A stretch of DNA of 64,000 nt, from assembly GCF_002368415.1 (NCBI RefSeq), contig NZ_AP018290.1, forward strand, positions 3,795,614-3,859,613, written 5' to 3'. Positions 46,996-56,423 of the stretch are shown here, piece after piece. Under the pieces are notes generated by a model, which was given only the letters and a program-made list of their open reading frames with translations, searched no databases and was not told the origin of the DNA. Within the stretch, counting starts at the first letter, position 1; every line of letters starts with the position of its first letter. The position numbers and the translations under genes were made by a program. This stretch comes from Calothrix sp. NIES-4105. GTDB taxonomy: Bacteria > Cyanobacteriota > Cyanobacteriia > Cyanobacteriales > Nostocaceae.

Positions 46996-48537
46996 ATGGA
47001 TTTTACTAAGGAAACACCAATACTTTATTATAAGCCTCGTTCTTCAAATCGCTGGAGTCAGCGAGAATATCTTCTATTACCAGCTTGGTGTTACCGAGTA
47101 GTGGCGCCAAAGGTTACTTCTCGTAAAGTTAACATATTAGAAAAAGCAGTTTTGGGAATGTGTCGGGTTGGAGCATTTACAGCAATTGAAATCAGTGAAA
47201 AATTAGATATTGGTGCTGATTTAGCTGCACTGATAATTAAACAGCTAACTGACCAAACTTTTATTGATAACCGAGGGGTGCTAACACAGCGCGGATTAGA
47301 GATTTTAGAAAAAGAGACTCTAGCAACTGAAGATATGATAGCGGGGTTTATTTTTCAAGATCCTTGGACTGGCGAATTATTACCGCGTTTTATCGAGCGT
47401 CAAGAGTATATTGATGTTAAATTTAATCAAAATGGTTATCCAGACTTAGTATTAGGAACAGTTGGAAAGCCAGACTACAGACAAGCTTATATGCCCTTGC
47501 CTGTAGAAAATATAATCAAAACTCAACCATCGCCACAGGAGATTTTGCAAGCTGTAGGAAAACATAGTAAAGCATTACGCTATCGTGAAAATTTAGAAGA
47601 TTGGGAAGATAATCAAGATACGTTGACTTTTGAACAAGTACCTTATTTAAAACGTATATCTTTTGTTGAAGAAAAGCCAATACCTGTATGGCTTGCGACA
47701 TTTGTCTATTTACCCGAAAATGAGTATACTACCACAAGTTGGAACATTTGCGACCCTTTTGGACTTGGTGACAGTCCGTTACTGCGGCGTAGACTAGAAA
47801 CTCAAATCAATAAAAATCCCACATTCAAAGGTTTGCAAGCGCTTATCCAAAAAATGCTTGGGCAGGTAGGAGATACAAGTATAAAATTAGATGATTTCAT
47901 TCAATATATTCATGAAATAGCAGTGCTTGAAGTTGAGAGTACTTTAACTTTAAACATACGGAGATGGGAAACTATATTTAATAATTTAGTAACTATGCAA
48001 AGAGCTTATATAGAAGCTAAATCGCTTAATAATCCAAAATATTTAGCAGATAAACTAGATGATGTTTTAGTTAAAGCACAAAAAGCTATTGAAAGTCTTT
48101 TACAGGTGATTCGAGAAACTCATCCGACTGACATCAGTTGGAAGGTACTTTCTCAAAATGACCGGGAGCATAATAGAAATATCTTTAATGCACTAGCCAA
48201 TCAAGTAGGTTTTTGTACCCCACTTCCAATTTCTTTACTTGATGTCAAGCTAGGAAAGATAAAATCAGCCAGCGACTACGGCGAAGGTTCTCTGCGTCCA
48301 GTGCTTTTAGCTACACTGTTGGCTACTCGACATAATACTAAACACCCACTATATTTGGCAGCGGCAAGGGCGCCAGATATGTTGGAGCGATTAGATACAT
48401 TGGCTAAATTGCGTGACCAAAGCAGCCATTCCAGCAGTCAAAGGTTAGAACTATCACAAGTACTGCCACAAATTTCTACAGTTTATGAGTTTGTTAGTAG
48501 TATGTTGGATATTAATTCTTCTAAATCAACGCCTTGA
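46996..48537 (+). CDS. unknown 513-residue protein with N-terminal winged-helix-like part
   Basis: Not a family I recognise. Residues 45-110 look like a winged-helix module (NILEKAVLGMCRVGAFTAIE...ALIIKQLTDQTFIDN then GVLTQRGLEILEKE). A mixed alpha/beta region follows (FQDPWTGELLPRFIE, VPVWLATFVYLPE-like), and the C-terminal 200 residues are helical with HNTKHPLYLAAARAPDML and LAKLRDQSSHSSSQRLE. No membrane segments. It starts 25 bp after the helicase gene, so it is probably a partner of that ATPase. Confidence 0.75.
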   Translation: MDFTKETPILYYKPRSSNRWSQREYLLLPAWCYRVVAPKVTSRKVNILEKAVLGMCRVGAFTAIEISEKLDIGADLAALIIKQLTDQTFIDNRGVLTQRGLEILEKETLATEDMIAGFIFQDPWTGELLPRFIERQEYIDVKFNQNGYPDLVLGTVGKPDYRQAYMPLPVENIIKTQPSPQEILQAVGKHSKALRYRENLEDWEDNQDTLTFEQVPYLKRISFVEEKPIPVWLATFVYLPENEYTTTSWNICDPFGLGDSPLLRRRLETQINKNPTFKGLQALIQKMLGQVGDTSIKLDDFIQYIHEIAVLEVESTLTLNIRRWETIFNNLVTMQRAYIEAKSLNNPKYLADKLDDVLVKAQKAIESLLQVIRETHPTDISWKVLSQNDREHNRNIFNALANQVGFCTPLPISLLDVKLGKIKSASDYGEGSLRPVLLATLLATRHNTKHPLYLAAARAPDMLERLDTLAKLRDQSSHSSSQRLELSQVLPQISTVYEFVSSMLDINSSKSTP

Positions 48538-48574
48538 AATAAATATAAATTTCAGTAAATCTTCAAATAAATAT

Positions 48575-49624
48575 ATGACTAATCACAAAAATCAACAAGG
48601 TTTTGGTACGGGAAGCTCAAATACCCCCAAAAACAATCAAGCAGATAAAATTAATAACATTAATAATACATTAGCAGAAATTAGTGAACTTTCTACAAAA
48701 GCTGAAACTCAGCTTTCCAAGTCAGACTTAGCTAATATTGATTCTTCAAATCCTCCAGATGGGTTTAGTATACAAGAATGTTGGTACAAAGCAAAAATTT
48801 TTGAAGCAGCAACTAAACGTGCTGAGGAACAATCGAAAAAGTTAACATTAATTAATCAAGAAAAGCGACAATTAGAAATAAAAAATCAGGAACTACAACG
48901 GTACCAAGAAAAGTTACAACATCAAGAAGCCCTACTCAATTCCAGAGAAGAACAGGTTCGTCAACGCGAATTGAATGCCGAAGCCGGATTTTTGCAGCAG
49001 CAAGAAGCGCTGCTAGCTGAAATTAACACAGAACGTCAAGAAATAGAAAACTTAAAAAATCAATTATCTGAAGAAAAAAAGCTTTTACGACGTGAAAAAA
49101 ACAACATAGAAACAGAGAGGGAATTACTAGAAGAAGACAAACAGGCTTTAGAGGATAAAATTAATCAAAAGGCGGCATCAGAGGTAGAAAAACTAAAAGC
49201 AATAATTGAATATCAAAAAGAGCAATTAAAACAAATTAACAATGTAACAAATCAAATTCAGTCTACTCTTATTCAACGACAAGAAGCTGATCGAAGATTT
49301 GGGCAGAAAACTCCCGAAGAAATTATTGAAGAATTAGACTTACTACGGCGCCAGAAATCTGAGCTAGAGCAGAAAATTGCATCACAACCTAGCGAAAGCG
49401 CTGTTGCTAGATTACAAGAATTAGAGTCACAAAAAGAACAATGGGAAAACGAACGCTTTCGGCTTAGTACAAGGTTACAGGAACTAGAAAGAAGTACAAC
49501 TTATAACCGCATTGCAGTAACAGAGCTTGAAACTATACGCGACGGGAAAGAAGCATTAGAAGCAAGTAATAGCCGTTTAAAGGCTGTGGCAAAAAGATGG
49601 TTCGTTTTTATTACAAGCAAATAA
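48575..49624 (+). pseudogene. coiled-coil protein, 5' part of a frameshifted gene
   Basis: ATG 48575 (MTNHKNQQGFGTG) is preferred; the frame is open from 48485, inside the previous gene. Residues 30-60 are polar; 75-320 form a long Glu/Gln/Lys/Arg coiled coil (EEQSKKLTLINQEKRQLEIK, REEQVRQRELNAEAG, EKKLLRREKNNIETERELLE). The frame ends prematurely at 49624 after KRWFVFITSK. Removing one T from the five-T run at 49605-49609 gives KRWFVLLQANKIKSLRLVPI and continues smoothly into the next open frame. It is thus a single-base insertion, a sequencing error, or a phase-variable tract. Confidence 0.7.
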
Positions 49625-50531
49625 AATTAAATCTTTACGTTTAGTACCTATTATTGCAAATTTCGGTAGTTCAAACTCTGAAACTATTACATCCATCCTC
49701 GCTCATTTTCCAGTTAGCCTAATTAATAGTACAGAACAAACTACTATCATTCTCTATCCTGGTACAGAAGAGGTTAAACAGAAACTTTCATCGCATATTC
49801 GGCGTCAAATCAATACCCTTGGTAACGAACATCTTCATCAAGAAATAGACATGCCAATTTTACCAGTTAGTCCACTTGATCTTGTCAGTCTTGAGAGAAT
49901 AGCGCGCGCAATTCAATGGTGGCTTAACGGTCAACGTTATCAACTTTATCCCCACAGACTATCAGCAAATATTCCAAATTTTCTACTGCAAAATACAGGC
50001 TGGTTAAAAAAAGATATTGAGAATAATTTATTTTATGTACTGCGTCAACCATCCTTAGAGGAAACAAATAATTTTAAAACAAATCTTGAAAGTTTAATTA
50101 AGCAAGCTTCGGCGCGCGGTTCCAAAGCAAAAGGAGAAATAAGCGAACTTCAAAAAATCGTTGATTTACCAGAGCAAGCCGAGAGAATTATTCAACCATT
50201 AAAAATATGCCCAGTTTGTCACGCAGTCGGAAGTTTTCAATCGTTGAATAACCAGAGTTTCAAGTGTGAGTGCAGTGAATGTAAAAGTATTTGGGGTACA
50301 AGAACTTGTGGTCATTGCAATATGAGATATCCATATATACAAATGACATCAGTAGAAGGTAAAAATGGTCAACCAGGTTGGGTAGAACGTACTTTAGGTA
50401 GAGATGTGCTTGCTGTTCCTTGTTGGCAGCATAACAACTATGAAAGCTTTATTTGCCCTAATTGTGGCAAATGCGCCCAAACTCAATCAAGTCAACATCC
50501 GACATGTGTCCGATGTCAAAGCAAAACTTAA
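49605..50531 (+). pseudogene. zinc-ribbon part of the frameshifted coiled-coil gene
   Basis: Continuation of the gene above in the neighbouring frame: NKIKSLRLVPIIANFGSSNS...LSSHIRRQINTLG, then from ATG 49851 MPILPVSPLDLVSLERIARA... The C-terminal third holds paired Cys motifs CPVCHAVGS, CECSEC, CGHCNMRYPY, CPNCGKC and CVRCQSK, i.e. two or three zinc ribbons. If the 5' frameshift is real, ATG 49851 could still start a 226-residue zinc-ribbon protein. It ends at 50531, where a second frame shift appears to separate it from a TPR-like tail. Confidence 0.65.
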
Positions 50532-50927
50532 TAACTACTTCAAGAGTTGCAAACTCGTAGGTAAATTGGCTGAAGCAGTTATAGTTTATGAAAAACATCT
50601 CAACGATGAACCCGATGATGGGGAAGTTGCTACTGAATTAGCTTTAGTACAAATGCATTGAGACACACAACCAGAAAACGCGGCATTTGGCGCCATTCAA
50701 TTAAAACCAAGCGATGGTAGAGGTTATGGAGTCTTAGGACTTGTTAACTGTCGTAAATCAAATTGGTCAGAAGCTTTAATAAACTTGCAAAAAGCAGCAA
50801 ATTTATCTCCACACCAAGTTTGGATACTAGCAAATTTAGCCTGGGCACTAGGTAAATCCAAGAATGTACACGCAGCAGGGAAAACATTCTTTCGCTCAAC
50901 TTATCAAACAAGCTTTTCAAGCAGTTA
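50522..50927 (+). pseudogene. decayed TPR-like tail
   Basis: A frame-shifted continuation reads KLNNYFKSCKLVGKLAEAVI then VYEKHLNDEPDDGEVATELA. It is interrupted by TGA at 50659-50661 and resumes in frame with GYGVLGLVNCRKSNWSEALI then NLQKAANLSPHQVWILANLA to a stop at 50925-50927. These are tetratricopeptide-like helix pairs. One frameshift and one nonsense codon mark it as decayed. Confidence 0.65.
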
Positions 50928-51036
50928 ATGCTGGTAACTTCTAATTTGTTCAATATCATGTTTATATGCACCCTAATAACAACAGCCCCTTTTATCGTTA
51001 TCGATGGCGCCGGAAACGATATTGCTTCATCTTTAC

Positions 51037-51459
51037 TTAAGTGATTATCAACCAGTTTTCTATTTTTAGGTTTTGAAAATCTGAATAATCAGCAACGTTG
51101 TTTGTTACTAAAATCAGATTATTTACCTGAGCTATTGCCGCAATTTGTCCATCTGCATATGCTGGAGTTTTTCCGATTGATGTTAGTCTTGCTCGTTCTG
51201 TAGCAAACCACTCGGCAGCAACGATATCATAAGGAAGAATAGGTATTTTATGTTTAACTTCTGTATGTTAATATGCTTCAATAATCTGGTGCCTTCTAGA
51301 CTCTATCGGTAAGCGATAACAGCCGAATAAAAGTTCATGAAATACTACAGTGGCAGTAGCAATTTCGTCTGAATATTGCTCTAGCATCATGACAACGTTT
51401 TGATTTGGGCGGGGACGTAACGGTTCGGAAAGAATGTTAGTATCTAATAGGAAACGCAT
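51037..51459 (-). pseudogene. VapC-like PIN-domain toxin with an in-frame stop codon
   Basis: ATG 51459 begins MRFLLDTNILSEPLRPRPNQ, the typical PIN start with the first catalytic Asp. The frame runs to TAA at 51268-51270 (RRHQIIEAY*). The same frame then carries on with HTEVKHKIPILPYDIVAAEW, the acidic YADGQIAAIAQVNNLILVTN and a stop at 51037. One nonsense codon thus splits an otherwise complete 140-codon toxin gene. Its start overlaps the antitoxin gene region, as in normal type II pairs. Confidence 0.85.
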
Positions 51460-51463
51460 AAAA

Positions 51464-51739
51464 TTAAAATATTCCCTGACCCCCGGATGATTTATCTCGT
51501 ACCTCAGCAAAAACGTCATCTGGATTTATATCTGCTGTTTCTATATCATGCTTCTGTCGGAATCTTTCTACGGATTCCCAAAAATTTGGTGTTTTGTTAA
51601 GTAATTTTTCATATTCTGCGTTAGAAAGTATAACAGCAATCTGTTTGCCTTGCTGAGTAATTTGAATTGCTTCACCTTGTTCAACTTCCTGAACAATTTT
51701 GTTTAAATTCAAGGGAATTTGTTCGATTGAGTATTGCAT
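51464..51739 (-). CDS. Phd/YefM-family antitoxin
   Basis: About 91 residues from ATG 51739 (MQYSIEQIPLNLNKIVQEVE); an in-frame ATG at 51775 adds 12 residues. Features are GEAIQITQQGKQIAVILSNA then EYEKLL, the family's DNA-binding half, and an acidic C-terminal toxin-binding tail (ADINPDDVFAEVRDKSSG). It precedes and partly overlaps the broken vapC. The antitoxin is intact, so it may act as a stand-alone repressor. Confidence 0.88.
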   Translation of the reverse strand: MQYSIEQIPLNLNKIVQEVEQGEAIQITQQGKQIAVILSNAEYEKLLNKTPNFWESVERFRQKHDIETADINPDDVFAEVRDKSSGGQGIF

Positions 51740-52069
51740 AGACATTATTATTGACTTAAATTTATTTTGAACCATTCATATTTTAGCGCTATTATACGCA
51801 GCATATTTAATCGACATACTTCATGTTCGTACTATTTGCTTGTGGATGCAGTCGTTAAAAACCTCTCTCCCAACCCCGGAACCTACAAGGAGAACAGAGC
51901 TAAAGTACTATAAATGTCCTTGGAGGTAACTCTACAGAGGGTTTATGTTTTACTCGTTTGTTAACGCAGTGGATATAACAAAATAAAAAATCCCAGTTTT
52001 TAAAAAAAACTGAGATTCTAAATTTTCACAAATTATTTAAGATAGCCGCCAAAATATTCTTCTTGTTTA

Positions 52070-52405
52070 TTAGCTAACTGCAAAACCATCAAACTGCCGC
52101 ATAAACGGCGAGTGATATGCCAACACAATGTCGTATGAAGCAACTCCTAGCCTTACAAACTCATCTGCAAATCCAATCTCAGTGCCATCATGCTGTATCC
52201 AAATCTTGCTATCTTTAATATCAATATGTACAGAACACCCATAAATTCGACGCTCGTCTTTCCATCCTGCACTAACAACTTGATAGTGATCTCGTTCTAA
52301 ATCAAAAACAGCCATCACTTCAATTTCATCTGATGAGAATTTATAGCTTGCATATTCTTCTAGAACTTGTTTCACTAACTCTCTGTATTTCTCTACTCTT
52401 TCCAT
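52070..52405 (-). CDS. xisI: XisI, fdxN-element excision controlling factor-like protein
   Basis: A 111-residue protein with the XisI family pattern: VEKYRELVKQVLEEYA, EIEVMAVFDLERDHYQVVSA, GWKDERRIYGCSVHIDIKDS, KIWIQHDGTEIGFADEFV, and the end IVLAYHSPFMR. It overlaps xisH by 13 bp and is downstream of it. In Anabaena, xisH and xisI are required together with xisF for excision of the fdxN element. Here they lie about 1 kb from a XisF-like gene inside a nifH element. Confidence 0.92.
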   Translation of the reverse strand: MERVEKYRELVKQVLEEYASYKFSSDEIEVMAVFDLERDHYQVVSAGWKDERRIYGCSVHIDIKDSKIWIQHDGTEIGFADEFVRLGVASYDIVLAYHSPFMRQFDGFAVS

Positions 52406-52809
52406 TCTACAATGACCTCCTGCTTGGGATCATAAATCAAAAGTTTTATGCTATATTTATTTACCATTCTTTGCACAAAGCGTTTTTCAAAAAAGCTTTT
52501 ATAAGCCTGCTTTGGCACAGCTAAATACAAAATTCGTTCTGGTTGATCGAGTTCCAAGGCTTCCTGATAGTTGAGGTATTGTCCCAAAGCTGTATGAAAA
52601 GTTGAAATGGCTGATGCTTGGAGGAAGGTTTTAATTTCTACAGCAATTTTTTCTCCTGACCTTTCTGCCGCCAGCAGTTGCTCTGCTCCTAAATCAATCA
52701 ACAGTTCAACTTCCTCAACCAGAAGGCGCAACGGATCATTCGTAATTGTCCAACCGTCTTTTTCGAGCGCTCGCCTAACCGCGTCATGAAATGCATCTCT
52801 CGCAGACAT
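52393..52809 (-). CDS. xisH: XisH, fdxN-element excision controlling factor-like protein
   Basis: A 138-residue protein with the XisH pattern: SARDAFHDAVRRALEKDGWT, ITNDPLRL, the nuclease-fold-like GAEQLLAAERSGEKIAVEIK then TFLQASAISTFHTALGQYLN, and YLAVPKQAYKSFFEKRFVQR. The D...E-x-K arrangement recalls PD-(D/E)XK nucleases. It precedes xisI with a 13-bp overlap and lies 416 bp from the recombinase stop. xisH/xisI pairs also occur away from elements, so the linkage here is informative. Confidence 0.93.
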   Translation of the reverse strand: MSARDAFHDAVRRALEKDGWTITNDPLRLLVEEVELLIDLGAEQLLAAERSGEKIAVEIKTFLQASAISTFHTALGQYLNYQEALELDQPERILYLAVPKQAYKSFFEKRFVQRMVNKYSIKLLIYDPKQEVIVEWKE

Positions 52810-53225
52810 AGTGATTGAATGTGCAACCGGACGGCTATAAAATTAGCCACTACTATTATATAACGTAAACGACAACATCTGTCTATTTTCTTATCTTCTC
52901 TGTGCCACATCACTATTGGGAATGGCGCCCCTTGCCTGTTACAGGCAGGGATTAGAGTTCCACAAGATGAATAATTTAATTTTTGGAAACATCTAGAGCG
53001 CCAGTCGAGTAGAAGGTGTTGACAAATTAGGCATACCATGCCTAAGCAGGCTTTGTGAATTCCTCAAAGCTTTATACAACCACTACGGTTTGATGGTTTA
53101 AAAGAGGTGCCATTCTAGAATGAGGGAACAATAATTTAAGTTTTACAGAGAATTTTGCTTTGTTGGGTCTCGTTCTGAGACACCAACCTACAAATAATCA
53201 AAACCTACGCAGTATTGGAACGAAA
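52810..53225. other. intergenic region between the recombinase and xisH, no gene seen
   Basis: 416 bp. Apart from copy 2 of the 93-bp repeat, which reaches in at 53217, I see no coding stretch with family character. The promoter for xisH-xisI should lie near 52815-52900. Confidence 0.4.
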
Positions 53226-53308
53226 TCAAATCTTAAGCCGCGCGCTAAATAATTGTGTTCGCTCTACTACTGAACAAAGCACTTCTTCGACTAGTTCGTG
53301 AAAGATAG
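53217..53308. repeat. 93-bp direct repeat, copy 2
   Basis: About 88% identical to 43868-43960. On the minus strand it encodes the last residues of the XisF-like recombinase (FHELVEEVLCSVVERTQLFS); on the plus strand the frame of the small 43794 protein stays open. Confidence 0.85.
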
Positions 53309-54635
53309 CAGTTAGTTCTTCCCTTGTGACTACCTCCCAAAACCCCTCGCTCATTGCAATGCTACGCAAAACTTGTGTTCTGCTGGCATCTGCTACTATA
53401 TCTAGTTCTGAGGTTTTGATTAAGGCTTCTAATTTTTGTTCTTTAATTTTGATTGTGCTGTGAAAGTCGGGGTCATTTAGTTGCTTCAGCTTCAAAATTT
53501 GTTGCTGTAACTCTAATATCTCAACTGGCACTGCTTCTGTGGTTTCAACTGGCATATTATCGGCTATACTGTCAGCCTTTTGCTTTAAAGCTTGAATCGT
53601 AGCATCAATGGCGCCTTCTAACCGAAAATAAGTTCGCACATCACATTTTTTAGGTTGACGTGGTTTTGGATAGGCGCCTGGACACTTTAAGTGTTCGTAA
53701 GTTTTGTCATTGATTTTTGTAGACCGCTTCTCCATCGTCGAACCGCACTTATCACATTTAGACAATCCCACTAACGGGTTTGTAACGTACTTGCGTCTAC
53801 CGCATGGATGAGTAGATAAAATTTGGATTATCTGTTGATGTTGTGCAATCGATATAATCGCTTCATGGTCTGACTGTATTATTAATTTTTTCTCCGAGTC
53901 GAACGGGTAATAGCAAACCATCCCACATAATTGGGGATTTTCCAACCATCGACGGAATGACGACACATCTCTGGGAAAATCCTCAAACTTAAACTTACCA
54001 ACACGCTCTAACCCATATTTATCAGTTAATTTTCTAATCGTTTTCGATAATTCCCCTGACTTGATGAACATTTCAACACATTCACGAGCAACCGAGGCAT
54101 GAGTTTTATCTGTATTTCTATATTGCTTAGTATTGGGGATAACACTATCGCCATCCTTTACAAAACCGAATATTGCTTGGTAAATCTTCCTTTTCTCTTG
54201 AAAATACCGATGTCCTTGCGTCGCGTTGTATCTATTTTTATCTCGAACCTGTGCCGACATTGCAGCTAATATCCGACTGGTAAATAACCCCTCTGGAGTC
54301 TCTAAGTCCAAACTTCCACCATCAAGAAATACCAACTCAACTCCAAAATCCTGTAATTCCTGACGCGCGACTTCCCAACCTAAAGCCGAGCGCGTAAATC
54401 TATCGAAACATGGCACGATGATTTTATCAACCTGACGCGACCGTACCAACTCTAATACTCGGTTGTACCCTTTGCGCTTCTCGCTGGCGCCTGATTCTAT
54501 ATCCCAATGGATTTGTTCGTCACTCAACCCATATTGTTTTAATCGGTCGATATAACGCTCCAACCCGTGACCCTCTGTATGCTGTCTTTGGGTGGAAACT
54601 CGACAATAGCCTAATGCCCTTGATAAATCGCCCAT
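53226..54635 (-). CDS. XisF-like large serine recombinase of the 11.3-kb nifH element
   Basis: About 469 residues from ATG 54635 (MGDLSRALGYCRVSTQRQHT); the frame is open to ATG 54662. The resolvase domain has the nucleophile Ser in YCRVSTQRQ and VPCFDRFTRSALGWEVARQE. The Recombinase domain includes IFGFVKDGDSVIPNTKQYRN and FRRWLENPQLCGMVCYYPF. A zinc ribbon follows (LSKCDKCGSTMEKRSTK...LKCPGAYPKPRQPKKCDV), then a Glu/Gln coiled coil. The gene starts about 60 bp inside the right 19-bp repeat, as expected for an element-encoded excisase, and xisH and xisI lie just downstream. It is clearly distinct in sequence from the recombinase at 41584, matching two separate insertion events. Confidence 0.92.
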   Translation of the reverse strand: MGDLSRALGYCRVSTQRQHTEGHGLERYIDRLKQYGLSDEQIHWDIESGASEKRKGYNRVLELVRSRQVDKIIVPCFDRFTRSALGWEVARQELQDFGVELVFLDGGSLDLETPEGLFTSRILAAMSAQVRDKNRYNATQGHRYFQEKRKIYQAIFGFVKDGDSVIPNTKQYRNTDKTHASVARECVEMFIKSGELSKTIRKLTDKYGLERVGKFKFEDFPRDVSSFRRWLENPQLCGMVCYYPFDSEKKLIIQSDHEAIISIAQHQQIIQILSTHPCGRRKYVTNPLVGLSKCDKCGSTMEKRSTKINDKTYEHLKCPGAYPKPRQPKKCDVRTYFRLEGAIDATIQALKQKADSIADNMPVETTEAVPVEILELQQQILKLKQLNDPDFHSTIKIKEQKLEALIKTSELDIVADASRTQVLRSIAMSEGFWEVVTREELTAIFHELVEEVLCSVVERTQLFSARLKI

Positions 54636-54683
54636 ACAATGTGCAAAATACTGTAAAAACACGATTTACCAATCATATATTAT

Positions 54684-55118
<435 letters not shown>

Positions 55119-55277
55119 TTAATCTCCTGCAATTGGTTGATTTGTGGGTCTTTTAGGTTTACGGAACGCATCTGTAGGTAATGGTGCGAACCGCAGGATG
55201 AACGTTGCCTAGATGGTACGGTGGCGGACGTTCAACCGCCTTCAAAATGTTTGAGTGAGACATAATGTTATTTAAGT

Positions 55278-55340
55278 GATGAGTTCTGAGTTCTGAGTGC
55301 TGAGTTTTGAGTTTTGAGTTTTGAGTTTTGAGTTTTGAGT
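55278..55340. repeat. short tandem heptamer repeats between nifU and nifH
   Basis: A run of the degenerate heptamer TGAGTTY/TGAGTTT (about eight units) followed by a complementary CTCAGCACTCAGCACCCAGCA stretch just before the nifU stop. This is the short-tandem-repeat type known from heterocystous cyanobacteria. It can form a stem-loop in the transcript. Confidence 0.85.
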
Positions 55341-55387
55341 AGATATAAAATACTTTTCTTCTACTCAGCACTCAGCACCCAGCACTT

Positions 55388-56293
55388 TTAACTTCTGACT
55401 GATTCGACCACAATGTTGGGACTAATTCTTTCGCGTAACCGCGCTTCGATGGCTATTTTTAGGGTCGCGGTGCTGCTAGAACATGAACCGCAGGCGCCTT
55501 GGAGTAATACTTTCACGATATCGCCGTCTACATCGTAGAGTTCAACATCTCCGCCATCAGCGATGAGAACAGGGCGAACTTCTTCATCTAAAACTTTTTG
55601 AATAAGTGCAATTTTTTGTACGTTAGTCAACGCGCGAGGTGCAGGTTGAATAACGGGAAGTACTGAGCTAGTAGTAGTATTTACTGCTTTCGCTATAGAA
55701 GCTTTTTCTTTAACTTCTTGAATTATATCATCGATGTTTGCTAGACAGGAACCGCATCCGCCACCAGCTTTGACATAATTTGTTACATCCTCAGCACTGG
55801 TTAAATTATTTTCTAAAATGACACGGCGAATCTTGTTCTCGGTTATACCAAAGCAACTACAAATTAAGGCGCCTTCGTCATCATCTTCGTGAACATCACG
55901 CTCGATGCCGCGATAATTATAAATAGCTGCTTCAAGTGCTTCTTGTCCCATGACAGAGCAGTGCATCTTAGCTTCAGGTAAACCACCTAAGTAATCAGCA
56001 ATTTGCTTGTTGGTTACTTTCAAAGCATTATCTAAAGTTAAACCCTTTACTAGTTCTACCAACGCTTCAGAAGAAGCAATTGCACTAGTACAACCAAATG
56101 TTTGAAATCGAGCATCAAGAATTTTATCGTCTTCTACATCTATTTTAAGGTGTAATCTTAGAGCATCGCCACAAGCAATACTACCTACTTCACCCGTCGA
56201 AATTTTAATACCTGTTTCGCCTTGATCTTCTAATACGCCTTGATTCTTTGGATTATAGAACAAATCTAGTACTTTATCTGTGTATTCCCACAT
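55388..56293 (-). CDS. nifU: NifU, nitrogenase Fe-S cluster scaffold
   Basis: A 301-residue full-length NifU. The N-terminal IscU-like domain has three cluster Cys (IACGDALRL, TFGCTSAIASS, MHCSVMGQEAL). The central 2Fe-2S domain is ICSCFGITENKIRRVI...CGSCLANI. The C-terminal Nfu domain is LIADGGDVELYDVDGD...GACGSCSSSTATLK. It builds clusters with sulfur from NifS and passes them to NifH and NifB. Order and strand fit the standard nifB-fdxN-nifS-nifU-nifH cluster. Confidence 0.97.
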   Translation of the reverse strand: MWEYTDKVLDLFYNPKNQGVLEDQGETGIKISTGEVGSIACGDALRLHLKIDVEDDKILDARFQTFGCTSAIASSEALVELVKGLTLDNALKVTNKQIADYLGGLPEAKMHCSVMGQEALEAAIYNYRGIERDVHEDDDEGALICSCFGITENKIRRVILENNLTSAEDVTNYVKAGGGCGSCLANIDDIIQEVKEKASIAKAVNTTTSSVLPVIQPAPRALTNVQKIALIQKVLDEEVRPVLIADGGDVELYDVDGDIVKVLLQGACGSCSSSTATLKIAIEARLRERISPNIVVESVRS

Positions 56294-56300
56294 ATGCCTT

Positions 56301-56422
56301 AATAGAGTGATGAGTAATGAGTGATGAGTGCTGAGTGCTGAGTGCTGAGTTAAGAGTGAAGAGTAATTAGTATTGAATTAATAGTATAAAATCTAATACT
56401 CAGCACTCAGAACTCAGCACTT
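56301..56422. repeat. short tandem heptamer repeats between nifS and nifU
   Basis: Units of TGAGTGC/TGAGTAA (56303-56350) and a facing complementary run ACTCAGCACTCAGAACTCAG (56399-56418) make a long potential stem-loop in the nifS-nifU gap. Confidence 0.85.
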
Positions 56423-56423
56423 T

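Noticed and set aside
52698-53039. 113-codon minus-strand frame overlapping the xisH start
   Set aside because: Out of frame with xisH, no conserved motifs, and it runs through the xisH promoter area.
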